64,000 nt of DNA from Polyodon spathula (lineage: Eukaryota; Chordata; Actinopteri; Acipenseriformes; Polyodontidae): positions 30,063,846 to 30,127,845 of the forward strand of contig NC_054547.1 in NCBI RefSeq assembly GCF_017654505.1. The letters run 5' to 3'. The translations under genes were made by a program, and so were the position numbers. Positions 1 through 12,019 of this stretch are shown piece by piece; the stretch's first letter is position 1; the number at the start of each line of letters is the position of its first letter. The notes beneath the pieces are model-generated. The model was not told where the DNA came from. It was given only the letters and a program-made list of their open reading frames with translations, and did no database searches.

Positions 1-1999
1 TGTGAAAGATATTATCAGAACAATTGAAATATTTCATTGAACAAAATGTCTGCATCCAAGATCTCTAATGACTGTTCGATGCCAATATATGAATGTGATA
101 AAAATGTTATCTCCTGGACAACAATAAGTCGCATGATTACAGTATGGCAGCCATATTAAAGTAGGTCATATGTCAAAATGAAAGGAATCTGAATTCATTT
201 TATGAGATATTAAATAGTTGAGCAGCAGAGGATTTACAAATAAGCTCCCTCACAGGAATGCTTAATAATCTAGATGTTTACAACAAACTACAGATACAAG
301 GTTCGTCATTTTTGCAATTAATCACTTCTGGTGAATAAAAAAACTTATAACACTACACTGGGATAGGTGACATTAAATATGGTACCAAGAGGAACATAAA
401 TCAACAGTATGCTCCCCTTGAGACTAGAAACCATTGGAATGAATGATAGAATGCTATCTGCATTTTATGTGGTTAATAAATTAAATGAGGACTCTGGAAA
501 TTGGAGAGGCCAACCCTGCATTAATCTTGGGGCAATTATAAATACAATGCCCCCTTCCCCAATGTCAGTATAAACTATATATGGTTAATAATCGATACAA
601 TATGATATGAGCAAAGGACAAACATAATGCATGTGTTTCCAGTTAATCAAAGTAGGTGATGCCACAAAAGGTTAGAATTGTCACAGATTGTGTCACAGAT
701 ACAGCAATTCTCAACACACAGATCATTACCAGGCATTAATGAAAGCATTGATGCTAATGGTGAATGGGTGAAACCTATACCATGGACAAAAGTACCAGAC
801 AATCATAGTGCAGGAAATCTTTTTTTTATTGTACAACTTTAATTTGAATGGAAAACCTCTTAAAATTGATTGAGAAGTGTTGCCTATATAATTACACTGT
901 ACATGGAGCCAGAGTGGGCCGAGGGATGTAGGGCAGATCTCATAATTAACAGCTCTATTAATAACTTATAACCTCAGGGAGAGGGTGAACACATGGATTG
1001 CCTCCAGCACATGATTCAGGATGTAAAGAATGTGGATGTGACATGCCCATGGCTGTCAGGCCAGCATTCCAATTAAGAGTGAAAACTCCACTGAAGCACA
1101 TCTGTGTCAAGGCCAGACACACACACTGGGAATTGCAGTAGATTTACACTGGGACAGGTACAGTTAGGAGACGAGACAAAGCTATACATGTAATGTCAGT
1201 GAGTAGCACTTTCCTGGTAATAAGAGACATCTCATTGATCTCGTTGAGTGAGTGGCAGTGCTGAGCTGGTCTGTCATAGATACACGGGATCTGCGTCAAC
1301 TTTACTGTCCAGCAAGAGATGCTTCCCTTAGATGACATACTGTATCATACATAGAAAAAGCACAGCCAATAGAGTTGATAGGTTGCTGCCTCATGACTTT
1401 CTGAAACAGAGAAACTATTGACAGCTATAGTAGTTGGAGACACCTAAAGTGAAATATTATTCAAATTCATCATTACACCCACTCAGCTTCAAGGAACACT
1501 CTCCCCTAATACCAGTACTCATATGGCCTTACCTTTAATTGTTATGTTCTGATAAAAACTAAATTGGGTTTTGGGACAGTAAACCTTTAACTGTCTTCTG
1601 GCTGTTAAAGGAGTTTAAAAAAGATAAAAATGTACATCCTAAAGAAATTTCCACATTATCAGGTAAAGCACACAATACTATTACAAGCTGATATACTGTA
1701 TCAGCATCCCAAAGTCAAATACATATGAATCAGTCCTTAGAAATTCTGGCATGTGATTGTTTAAAACCTCATCACATGACCAAAATAGATCCAATTATTA
1801 CCCCTGTGACACTGCTTACAGTCAATAGATTTTTTTTTTGTTTTTTTACAATTCAAACAAATCCAACTCTACGATATAAATAAATCCGACGTTCAACAAG
1901 GGCTGCTCGAGAAGAATTATGGTTACCTCTAGGGGACAATGCCCTCAGCATGCGGCCGTAGTTTCCCACCATATGCCTCCTCTACAGTCCATATTTACT

Positions 2000-2002
<3 letters not shown>
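1..2002. other. no gene recognised
   Basis: AT-rich, unique-looking sequence. I see no open frame with family resemblance, no terminal repeats and no SINE boxes. Only short T runs (near 1831) break it up. Confidence 0.5.

Positions 2003-2079
<77 letters not shown>
2003..2079. repeat. (TC)n microsatellite
   Basis: An uninterrupted 77-bp CT/GA dinucleotide run. It creates spurious LS-rich or RE-rich reading frames on the two strands. It abuts, and appears to interrupt, a Tc1-like transposase fragment on its right. Confidence 0.97.
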
Positions 2080-2081
<2 letters not shown>

Positions 2082-2185
2082 TGATTGTTGAAGCAGAGCA
2101 TCTCTCATTCTCCGGGCAACTTCTCTCACAGACTGGCCACCTTCAATCATGCCGATAGCAACCAGGCGATCTTCATTATTCAAGC
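2080..2185 (-). pseudogene. Tc1/mariner-like transposase N-terminal fragment
   Basis: Read on the minus strand from the ATG ending at 2183, the peptide begins MNNEDRLVAIGMIEGGQSVR and continues EVARRM. This resembles the first helix-turn-helix of Tc1/IS630-type transposases, which bind the element's own inverted repeats. Similarity stops after about 30 residues, where the frame runs into the GA repeat. There is no catalytic DDE domain and I see no terminal repeats nearby, so it is a fossil fragment. The family call rests on the helix-turn-helix alone; a chance match is possible. Confidence 0.55.
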
Positions 2186-3837
2186 GGGGCGTGGCAGTAT
2201 CTTTCGCTGTTCTTGTGTTAACTAAAATTATGTCTTTTCGAATGGCTATTTATACAGATTCTTAATCAACTCATTTAGGCAATTTTAACTCAACCCAAAT
2301 ACCAAACACTGAGCACCAGGCGTTTTTATGAAATCACATGACTTGAGCTCAGTATGTTGTTATCCCAAAGAAGAATACTACTAAAACAATCAACAAACCT
2401 ATGTGCTCACTATTTAAAATGTAAATAACATGTATGTCCCAATGAGCTACCGATGTAAGACTGTTGCGTTTTCATTGTGCATCACTATAAAATAAATGTG
2501 AGTGAAACATAAAACATTAGTCCAATTACATAACAATGTGTTCCCTATTATTCTACAGGGGTGTGTGTTACAATAGCTTGTCATCACTGACAATCTGGTA
2601 TGAACTCCCTGTATATGGCACTTAAATACAGCGTACAGTTAGTACCTTTATGCTGAGCATGGTTTTTCAGGTAATGAAAGAGTTTTTGTGACAGTCCCAC
2701 TAGTCTCCGCTGCCCCAACGAACACCTGCATTCCTTAAGCTCAGCATGACGTAACTTTAAAAATGGCTTTGCAAGTCCTCCAAATGCATAAGAAGGAAGT
2801 CACCTAAGCCAACCAGCAGTAATTACCTCCACAGTTCACCAGAGAGGTCTAATTTCCATAGCCTCCTGACTATTTCTGGAGCGGCGGCTAGGTATGATTG
2901 ATGGTTTATAAAACCTTTTTTACAGTTCTGACATTTCTGTGATACAAGCAGGCCTGAACTTTCCATCTGGTATACCTGCCTTGCTGCTGCCCTGAAGTCC
3001 TCCACTGTCCTTGAGCACTGCTGTGATCATGGCTCTTCAGGGAGAGGGCAGAAACCCAAAAGATGAATGCTTTTCCAGGGCATATCAAAAGCTACTTGAA
3101 GCAGCTTTAATCACTATCAATGGCTTATTGTAAATGCAGACTGTGTGCATAGCTGCTTACAAGCAAGAACTGCCACAAATGTCATATTCAGTAAAGTCCC
3201 AGTAGAGTACTTAACATTACCTTCTCTACTGTATATTAATAGCCATAGGTCTGATAGGAGGAATTAAAGTGATGGGGACAAGTAACATTTCCAATATAAA
3301 TACTGTATCAGGAAGGTTCACAACTTCCAATTCCACTAAATGATTAGTTATCCCCCTTCACAGCCATGGCAAGTCAACCAGTTGGAGGGGCATTTCAGGG
3401 TTACTAATTAGGCTATTTAACAGCAGTGAACCAGTAGAAGATGTTATTCACTTGTCAGTTTTTCATTTTGAGTTTAATTTCTCTATGATTCTCAAAGCAT
3501 TTGTCAATATATACTTGCTGTGTAATAAAGCCTTTGTGAATTCAGGCAATAGTAATACAAAAAATGAATAAATAAAACAAATATCACAACACAGTACCCG
3601 TCAGGATTCAAAGGTAATGATACAGAATGCATCAGGCTGAATGCTATGACCATGTGGTACGAGGACAAATTGTGGGTACCATTCACTGTATTACACAAGT
3701 ACCCATGCGTAATAGATTACCATCATCTGCTTTCATCAAAAACTGATAAACTTAAGAAATTGTTAATTTCATTTCTGTTTCATCTGCTCCCTAAAACTAG
3801 AACACTGTGATTTGCAAGGGCTCTTGCAAGGTGCTTC
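2186..3837. other. no gene recognised
   Basis: Unique-looking AT-rich DNA. The short minus-strand frames of about 60 codons at 2823-3088 have no recognisable family and overlap one another. Confidence 0.5.
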
Positions 3838-4020
3838 TTGACTTTATTGTTTGTTTATGATATCCACATCTCATTTGCAGTGAACTCTTATTGTAACCAA
3901 TTTTACGGCTGAGGAAACTTCGATACAAGTAGGTTAACTGCATAGCCAGGGTCAAACTGTAAGCTATTCACTGAGCTGGGATTCAAAAACAGACTTTCTG
4001 TACAAACCACTGTGCCTGCT
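3838..4020 (-). mobile_element. MIR-like CORE-SINE, degenerate
   Basis: The reverse complement reads like an old tRNA-derived CORE-SINE. It has a head around CAGTGGTTTG, a polymerase III B-box-like segment TTTGAATCCCAGCTC (complement of about 3974-3988), then the CORE order 'tgaccctgg', 'gttaacct', 'gtttcctcag' and 'gtaaaattgg'. These blocks follow the same order and spacing as mammalian MIR. The tail merges into unique sequence near 3838. It is a diverged retroposon with no coding capacity. A different CORE-SINE family is possible. Confidence 0.6.
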
Positions 4021-4901
4021 TTTCAGTCATATCACTGTTTTACTGTTTGTCTTTGTAAGTATTGGTTAAAGGTTTTTTTTTTTTTAAAGGATCACAGCTC
4101 TAACATTATACAAATATAACAAGTTAACACATAAAACAAACATTTTGGTGATTCACAATTAGAGATATCAATATGAAAAAGTAGATCACCGTGACCTGCA
4201 CCCTCTGTAGACATTTAATAATGTACACTTAAAACATACAGACAAATGGATCGATTCCTCCATAAACATCTACATTCCGATATTCCCAATAACGTTCCAC
4301 ACGACCGCGCAACGTTTCATCTTATCTGGATAAGCCGTTCTTTGGATATGTAAAAATGGCAACAGAAAAATGCAAGGTACAGCATTAAAGCTACTCAGAT
4401 ATTAAGTGTTGCCCTAGTGTGGCAGGACAAGTATACAAACCTGCTAGAAAAATCCCTTTGCAATAGACAAAGAGGACTACCTCCCAGCTGCAATTTGCTT
4501 CCCCAATGCTGAACTCGACTCTTGGATTTGATCCTACAGTGTGCATGTAAACTACCTAGAGTACAGGATGTCGTTCAGCACTAAGGAAGCACTTCACACT
4601 TGCCCTGTCTCTGTTAAGCATCCAGACAGGCATTACAAGATATTTTAGATTAGTACTTGTATATTGGTTACAAAAAGGTAAAAGTAATACCTTACTGCAG
4701 TAGATGAGTGCTGGGACAAACATTTTTCATGATAGTCAAAAATTATTTCTTTTTAAATTAGAAGAAAAAACATTACAGAACTGTATTAAATCTGAGCAAT
4801 ATCTCACAGCACAAAGCCTGGAAACAGGGTTGCCTATGTATGTGCTGATTGATTTTTTTTTTTTTTTTGTAAGGTACACTAAAGAATATATAAGAACATG
4901 A

Positions 4902-4935
<34 letters not shown>

Positions 4936-5278
4936 CTCAATACATTTCAAGCTAAAGGATAGTAACATAGGGCTTTATTTCCAATGCTCTGATTCCTGAT
5001 TTGTTTAAAAATTAATAAAATAATAATGTTTGCTATTTACGAAACTGGTCTCTACTGTTATTAATGGAACCACAGAGAGTCCATAACAGATTCAAAAACA
5101 TCAAACTTGATTTTATTCATAAAATCAGACTTTGAATTAATTCATTAGTTAAAGCTTTGTGAAGATAGCCCCTATTTTATTTATTTATTTATTGTATTTA
5201 CATTTTTTCCCCAGATTTTACTATTTTAAATCCCGGAAAAAAAATATGTTGACAAATGCACTGTGTTCCTATATATTG

Positions 5279-5280
<2 letters not shown>
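4021..5280. other. no gene recognised; T-tract at 4905-4934
   Basis: AT-rich unique-looking sequence with a 30-base poly-T run at 4905-4934 and a shorter one near 4853. No transposon termini or coding similarity seen. Confidence 0.5.
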
Positions 5281-5329
<49 letters not shown>

Positions 5330-5341
5330 CTAACCCTAACC
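5281..5341. repeat. (CA)n microsatellite with telomere-like flank
   Basis: About 24 CA units run from 5281 to 5328 and pass directly into CCCCTAACCCTAACCCC. That flank holds two CCCTAA units on this strand (TTAGGG on the other). Confidence 0.95.
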
Positions 5342-5452
5342 CCACCCAATATGTATATTAAAATGCTTAACAAATGTAAGAAAGGTGTATCCTTAACAAT
5401 GTGTTCTACACTAGAAAGAATGCATAAAACAGTAATGCAAGCATATATAGTA

Positions 5453-6989
5453 CAATGGCTCTCAAAAATATTCACCCCCTTGGACTTTTCTACATTTTAT
5501 TGTGTTACAACATGGAATCAAAATGGATTTAATTAGGAGTTTTTGCCACTGATCAACACAAAAAAAAGTCAATAATGTCAAAGTGAAAAACAAAATCTAC
5601 AAATTGTTCTAAATTAATTACAAATACAAAACAGATTCTAATTGATTGCATAAGTATTCAATTCAATAAATATTCATTTTTTGCCCATTCTTCTTTGCAA
5701 AATTGCTCAAGCTCCATCAAGTTGGATGGGGACCTTTGGTGAATAGCAATTTTCAACTCTTTCCACATATTCTCAATTGGATTGAGGTCCGGGCTTTGAC
5801 TGGATCACTCCAGGACATCGACCTTTTTGTTTTTAAGCCACTCCAGTGTGGCTTTGCCTGTATGTTTGGGGTCATTGTCCTGCTGGAAGATGAATCTTCT
5901 CCCAAGTCCTAGCTCTCTTGCAGACTTCAGCAGGTTTTCCTCCAGGATTTATTTGTACTTTGTTGCATCCATTTTGCCCTCTATCTTCACAAGCTTTCCA
6001 GGCCCTGACGCAGAGAAGCATCCCCATAGCATGATACTGCCACCACCACGCTTCACGGCAGGGATTATGTTCTCAGGATGATGTGTGGTGTTAGGCTTGT
6101 GCCAAACCTAGAGCTTAGTGTTGAGGCCAAAAAGCTCTATTTTGGTCTCATCAGACCATAGAATCTTCTTCTACTCAAAGTCTCCCACATGCCTTCTGGA
6201 AAACTCTAGCTGAGATTTGATGTGATTTTTTTTCAACAATGACTTTCTTTTTGCCACTCTCCCATAAAGGCCAGTTTTGTGAAGCACCCAGGCTATTGTT
6301 GCCATATCCAGTGTCTCCCAGCTCAGCCGTGGAAGACTGTAACTCCTTTAGAGTTGCCATAGGCCTCTTGGTGGCTTTCCTTACTAGTGCCCTTCTCACC
6401 CGGATACTCAGTTTTTGAGGACGACCTGTTCTAGACAGATTCACAGTTGCACCATATTCTCTCCATTTCTTAATAATGGACTTTATTGTTCACCGGGGGA
6501 TATTCAATGTTTTGGAAATGTTCTTATATCCTACCCCTGATTGGTGCTTTTGAAAAACCTTATTCCGGATTTGCTTTGAATGTTCCTTCGTCTTCATGAT
6601 GTAGTTTTTGTTAGGAAATGTACTAACCAGCTGTGGGACTTCCCAGAGACAGGTGTATTTAACCTGAAATCATGTGAAACATGTTATTTGCACACAGGTG
6701 GGCTCCATTCAACTAATAATGTGACTTCTAAAGACAATTGATTGCACCAGAGCTTATTTAGGTGTGTCATAGCAAAGGGGGTGAATACTTATGCAATGAA
6801 TTATTTTCTGTTTTATATTTGTAATTAATTTAGAACAATTTGTAGATTTTATTTTTCACTTTGACATTATGGACTTTTTTTGTGTTGATCAATGGCAAAA
6901 ACTCCTAATTAAATCCATTTTGATTCCATGTTGTAACACAATAAAATGTGGAAAAGTCCAAGGGGGATGAATACTTTTGAGAGCCACTG
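5453..6989 (-). mobile_element. Tc1/mariner (DD34E) element, complete but inactivated
   Basis: A cut-and-paste DNA transposon bounded by TA dinucleotides (5451-5452 and 6990-6991). Long inverted repeats of about 190 bp carry an inner repeat ending in GCATAAGTATTCA on the left and its complement near 6785 on the right. The outer tips are CAATGGCTCTCAAAA and, complemented from the right, CAGTGGCTCTCAAAA. Full-length organisation (about 1.54 kb) is preserved. Confidence 0.93.
5690..6600 (-). pseudogene. Tc1-like transposase, frameshifted
   Basis: Minus-strand remains of a DD34E transposase, which would cut the element's ends in the nucleus. The best open piece (6175-6444) covers the second DNA-binding region (GRPQKLSIRVRRALVRKATK). 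The catalytic codons are visible in order: Asp in WSDET (6150-6152), Asp in [12 protein letters not shown] (5877-5879) and Glu in [10 protein letters not shown] (5772-5774). The last two lie 105 bases apart, exactly the 34-residue spacing of DD34E. Frameshifts and stops separate the pieces, so no functional protein is expected although all three catalytic codons survive. It lies inside the inverted repeats of the 5453-6989 element. Confidence 0.9.
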
Positions 6990-6991
6990 TA

Positions 6992-7692
6992 TGTCAAGTT
7001 TACAAGAAAAGGTGAGAATAAAATTGAAACAGACTTGGATACAACTGTGAAGCATCAATTATTTAGGCGCACTGACATTTGTTATGAAATTAACTATTAA
7101 TGACAATTGTTTGTGATTCTATACAAAAGCGGCACCAATTTTAACAAATATATTTTTCAAGATAAGAGGATTAAAGCAAAAGCAACCAGGAGTGATAAGC
7201 ACTTATATATATATCTCCAAACTCTATTACTTTAAACCACGACAATGCTGTGAATTTTCTATGAGCTCTGTGAGGGATGATGAAGCCTCACCAGTCAAGG
7301 TCTTATGTACCATGAAATCTATATTTAACAGGCAAATAAACTGCAGAAATTGAAGAGTAAATGGAAAAGTATGGAAGGGCTATTTCAGCAATGCCAGTGA
7401 TATATACATCGATTACTTTTTTAATTAGAGATGTGTCTGAGGAGTGATATACCCACCTGTTCACCCTGAACAGTTATTGAAATGAATGCCGATGGTGGGT
7501 ATTTGGCATTCATTTCAATAACTGTTCAGGGTGAAACACTGACGGCTGAGTGTTAGAGAAGCCCCCTTGACTTGTATTGTATTGTTACTACTTCCACTGC
7601 TAACTCTCCTGTACTACAGTACACTTTGTAGCAAATGCCTTGTTAAACACATTTGTGAGGATTTGATATTTCATGATGCTGTGCACGTGCTA
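6992..7692. other. no gene; contains a perfect hairpin
   Basis: Unique-looking sequence between a Tc1 element and a CACTA-like element. The only structure is the inverted repeat at 7460-7535, listed separately. Confidence 0.5.
7460..7535. repeat. Perfect inverted repeat, 31-bp arms
   Basis: Arms 7460-7490 and 7505-7535 are exact reverse complements around a 14-base spacer. The spacer itself contains GGTGGGTAT (7494-7502), the complement of ATACCCACC just outside the left arm (7449-7457), so a second overlapping stem is possible. Confidence 0.95.
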
Positions 7693-8632
7693 CACTGTAA
7701 AAAATGTCAGTAAATCCAACGGTAAAATTATGGTAAACAGTGAAGGTAAATTGCCTTCTCTTATAAAATGACAATTGACCTTACATTTAACAGCAAATTA
7801 CCTTCATAATAAAAAGAAGAAAAGATGTTTATTTTTACAGAACATTTCCTTTAAAAAAAAAACAGTTTTTTACATTAAATAAGTAAAAAGACATATTTTC
7901 CGTTGCTTTAACAGACCATATTTGTTTTACAAAAACATGGGTAGCGTTGACAGTTAAATACATCTAATTGTGTTAAAACTGGAATCCCAGAATCCATTGC
8001 AGGGCTGATTGCAAACAGCAGTGTTTTAACAGTGTTATCTGTGTTATTGTGTGTTAAATGTGATGTGAGGTTGCACAATTATATATAAATTTACATGTCC
8101 TTTTATGTGTTTTGTTCATATTTTGTGTGGTCACCATCTTGTAGTAGGTCAGATCTTGGAGTGGGCTAGCCTTCTATTCCCTTTATTTGTCTCTCTGTTC
8201 TCTGCTGAGTTCAATGCTGGCTGTATCGTAGCCTATGAAATTTATCTGAGGCGCGATTATTGCTGGTTGAAACTTGCTGCTGCTGCGGCGACTCGGTAAC
8301 GCATATAAACTCTTTTTATTAAGAGTTAATTTGCTGAACATTATTAATTGTGTGTTTTTATGATAATTTACTGTAAATGTATGTTTTTTATATATCTAAA
8401 AAAGATTACCCTAATGTATGTAAAAACATGAAGTATGATACTATTTTTACATGGTTTTACTGTAATAACATTATTTATACGGTAATACACTCACCAGATA
8501 ACATTTTTTTACTGTACAAATGAAAGTCTTACCGTAATATGATGTACTGTGATACTGGTTTTTATACGGTATATTACCAGTTTTTTACTGTAAAATCAAC
8601 AGTTTTTTTTTTTTTTTTTTTTTTTTACGGTG
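7693..8632. mobile_element. CACTA/EnSpm-like non-autonomous DNA element
   Basis: The left end is CACTGTAAAAAATG and the right end, complemented, is CACCGTAAAAAA. Both ends carry subterminal repeats of the ACTGTAAAA/ACGGTAAA type, and the element is flanked by TA on both sides (7691-7692 and 8633-8634). At 940 bp it has no transposase frame. The right end contains a 24-base T run. The superfamily call rests on the CACTG terminus and the repeated subterminal motif; another superfamily with the same start is possible. Confidence 0.7.
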
Positions 8633-8634
8633 TA

Positions 8635-9104
8635 GATAATGAATCATCTTAACTATAAAAACAATTGTACTGCTACCTAGGTAATTAATCATCTGGATAA
8701 AAGTAATTCCACTCCCTTTAATTTGTACTGCCACCTAAGAATGCCTCTTTCACATAGCAGTGCACTAATGTGTAAATAAATGAAATTTTAGCTTACCATT
8801 CATGTTTGTTCATTTTAACATGTCTGTTTAAATACATTAAACAGCTGTTTGTGGGTTATCATTCATCTCTAAATTGTACGTGTCTAATTTTACGTGTGGT
8901 TTAGAAGTTCATAAAGTTGAGAAACACATTTGAAACAAGCACAGCTGGTGTTTCTGGAGATAACCTCCAATGTTTCTTAGAATCAGTTTAATTTATTTTT
9001 ATTAATGGTTTTACTAAAGGCAATTGTCTCCCTCAGGGTTGGGCTAGAGTGGGAACGACATTGGCACATTGCAACATTGGTGATGAAGCAACATAAATTT
9101 AGTG
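8635..9104. other. no gene recognised
   Basis: Unique-looking sequence leading into the HARBI1-like fossil. No independent feature seen. Confidence 0.4.
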
Positions 9105-9490
9105 TGTACACGATGGCTGATCTGGTTGTTGTAAAAAACGGACTGATAGTCAGAAAAGGAGACCGATAGGGAATCAGTGCTCTAGAATATTGTACCCAAC
9201 TGGGTTTCTTTACTACAAGTGTGCTCCAAAGACCATCTGGAGACACTTGTGGCATAAGCCAGGCAACTGTGCCAAGATGCAATATTGATATTACTGCTGC
9301 CCAGGTGAAGAACAAACAATATATTTGTTTCCCTTCCACCTCAGTGCAGTAGAAACAAATCTAATAGGATTTGTACGACACGGATGGCTTTGAGGACAAT
9401 AGATTGCACCCATTTGGGCATATTGTGCGTGCACATTCAATAAAGAAAAATACATTCTCTGGGAGTGTGCATGTTGCATGTAATATACAC
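9105..9490 (+). pseudogene. HARBI1/PIF-Harbinger transposase fossil
   Basis: Degenerate plus-strand coding sequence for the DDE nuclease of a PIF/Harbinger element. Readable pieces in family order are LEYCTQLGFFTTSVLQRPSG, then GDTCGISQATVPRC (9239-9280), then NKQYICFPST. After a frameshift comes IDCTHL (9399-9416), which matches the invariant first catalytic Asp block of HARBI1-type transposases. Later fragments are out of frame, and a SINE follows at about 9500. Several stops and shifts make it non-functional. No terminal repeats were recognised, so its full extent is unknown. Confidence 0.8.
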
Positions 9491-9499
9491 TGCAAGCAC

Positions 9500-9800
9500 A
9501 GTGATGAAGAAATGAAGACAAGCACTCGCGTCCTTTGAAACGAGTGGCGTCAGCTTTTTTTCACACTGCAAGCCTGCTGTACAGCCATATCCGGATCTTA
9601 CCATGTCAGAGGGCCACACAGTTCTGAATTGCTTACAGGCTGGCCTGCAGGTGCCCGGCCAGCCTCAGGGATTACTAGTGTGTGGTGAGCTAAGGACTCC
9701 CTAGCCGAGTTAACCCCCATCCTCCCCTAGCAATGCTTGGCCAATTGTGCACAGTCCCCTGGTTGGAGTGCCTTTACCGGATGCACCACTCAGGAGCCCC
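9500..9800 (-). mobile_element. tRNA-derived SINE, internally deleted
   Basis: The head lies at the right: complement GGGGCTCCTGAGTGGTGCAT with A-box-like GAGTGGTGCATCCGG. This is the same family as the copies at 16033-16407 and 19760-19836. The segment that should hold the B box is missing. The shared body block CACAATTGGCC remains, and a distal part rich in CpG or decayed CpG lies to about 9500. It sits immediately downstream of, and probably inside, the HARBI1 fossil. Confidence 0.78.
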
Positions 9801-9845
9801 AACACATTTGTTTCTTATCTGGATTTTTTTTTTAAACAAGCAGCT

Positions 9846-9910
9846 GGGTTCACAGACCTTGATTAGCAATAGGAAGTCTAAGACTAGTTTTTATTAGGGC
9901 CTGTGAAACC
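9846..9910. mobile_element. 65-bp MITE-like fold-back element
   Basis: The ends GGGTTCACAGACC and (complement) GGTTTCACAGGCC are 13-bp inverted repeats with two mismatches. A related single end, CTGGTTTCACAGGCC, occurs at about 60946. No clear target duplication was seen. Confidence 0.5.
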
Positions 9911-12014
9911 TATCAAAACAGAAATAATCAAATACTAATTTGAATATTCTATCTCTTATTTTCCAGACTTCCAAAGCATGAAAAATGCATGTGTGTAACT
10001 GGCAGCTGCATGGTATTGTTCTGCATGCTCACAGGCTTGGTCTGTTCTTCATTTCTTGTCCTAGAAATATTATTTTAAACCTTTGTCTAGTTTTCCTTTT
10101 TAGCAGTCTTGACATAATTGTGGGCTATAGTGATTGCATGGCCGTGGTATACAGGTACTACTTCAGTAAGTTTTCAGTATATTTTAGAATTTATTAGCCA
10201 ATCAACATGCTCTGGTTTTAACATAATCTTGACTTCATTACACTGTTAAGATATTAGACAAATCACACAAAATGGTGGTGTATTTTTTTTAATTCTTTTT
10301 AATAAAAAGGCAGGAAGTCATAAAAGCAATTTCTGATGCAAAAGCAATATTTTGATAAATGGAGAATGAGAATCAGTCGATTAATAATGAGATATTTTAC
10401 TTATTGTTACCCCACAGCATAATGGAAACGAGAGCAGCTAAACGAGAACAATCCTTGGCATAGCAGTGGGGAACTCTCATCATGAACTCCCAGATGGCAA
10501 AGCTAAAATCCGAAAGGATTAAAAAGGACAACACAGTACCATTACGCCAAACAAGGTTACTAATCTGTAAAATCTGACAAAGCAGAGAAACCTCAAACCT
10601 GAATCATACATATTATACAAATGGCAATTCTGAGAATCTCCTTTACTAAATACTTTCATATAAATATTTAGTTAATGTTTAATTTGAACAACATCATTGT
10701 AATACAGTTTAATAGCAATAATACATATACAGTGTGTAATAAAACAGCAGCTGTAGACTAACTGATGTACTGTACATACTGCTTGGCCCCCATGTGGTGG
10801 TAGTGCTAGGCTTATATGGCGCTGCAACCTGCCAAGTTTCATTGTTCTGCAGCAAAAGGTTTATCCACAACAGTAGTGTAACACGCTTTACGCACTATGT
10901 GGAAATATATACTTAACAAAATAATAAATACAAAATAAGTGTTTTCAACTACAAGACATATTCATAAATAACAGTAGATAAAAAAAGCAATCTCTCTAAA
11001 AAAAAAAAAAAAGGTGTTCAATGTCAATTGCTGTTCATATCTAAAAGTCTGTGACTGCTATAAAAAAAAAAACAACTAATCGTATTATCACATGCTACAT
11101 AAACCCTGAATGCTAATGCTGACCAGACACAGGTGTTTGGGGAAGATAAGACCACTACCCTGCACCTTTAGAGGTTACAGCTTGAAAAGTGTTATGAATT
11201 TCTCAAAGCTGAGCTGCCAATCATCCCATCTCATATGCAGAAGCAAGTCTCAGATGGGAATGGGCTTGTCAATTTTAGCCTATTGTAAAACCATAACGAA
11301 TGCGACAGGAATGGATGCTTCTGACAGCCACCTAGAATGGTAGTGTTAGAGGGCAGAGCACTAGTTGGGTCGTCAAAAGCTAGACCCTGTGAACTAGACA
11401 TTAATCCTGGAAAAAACAGCTCAAGCTTATTGACTGCATTCATAAAAGAAAAGGTTTATTTGATTCACCAAGCAATACCTAATTTTTGTCTCTGTTTTGA
11501 AAGATTGTTCTCCCATCTAGTCTGTGAGAATAAAGGCTGTGACACAAGGCACCAAAGCTGTCCCCAAGGTTTAAGGCACATTGAACAGATTAGTATTTGG
11601 AAGAATTTTCTTGCCTGATACCAGAGTTTTACGTTAGCAAGGGTTTCATAAAAAGTCCCGAAGCCAAAAGACAAACGTGTTCTTTCTGTATGAAGACCAC
11701 CTTCATTTCAAATTCAGATACAGTATTTTTTTAATGTCTCTGTGACATTATGCTTTGTTGTAAATGAAGAGAAATAAATATGACACAATAACATTCTTTC
11801 CAACAGTTAAACACTGTAATAAATGCTGGTTACAACAAATTGTCACGAGAGCGCGAGTAAATCAGATAAGCTGTCACAAATGATTTATATTTTATAATTT
11901 ATCCCTGAATCACCACAGACTTTTTTTTTTTTGTCCGTCGCGTCACTGCACATACCCAAAAGCATCAATTACTGCTGCATGAAATCACACATTATGAATA
12001 GTGGAATGTTAAAG
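9911..12014. other. no gene recognised
   Basis: AT-rich unique-looking DNA with short A/T runs (10998-11012, 11920s). Overlapping frames of 70-93 codons at 11110-11674 occur on both strands and resemble no family I know. Confidence 0.45.
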
Positions 12015-12019
12015 ACGAT

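Noticed and set aside
5159..5536. 125-codon frame with THTH repeats
   Set aside because: Driven by the CA microsatellite and the end of a Tc1 inverted repeat.
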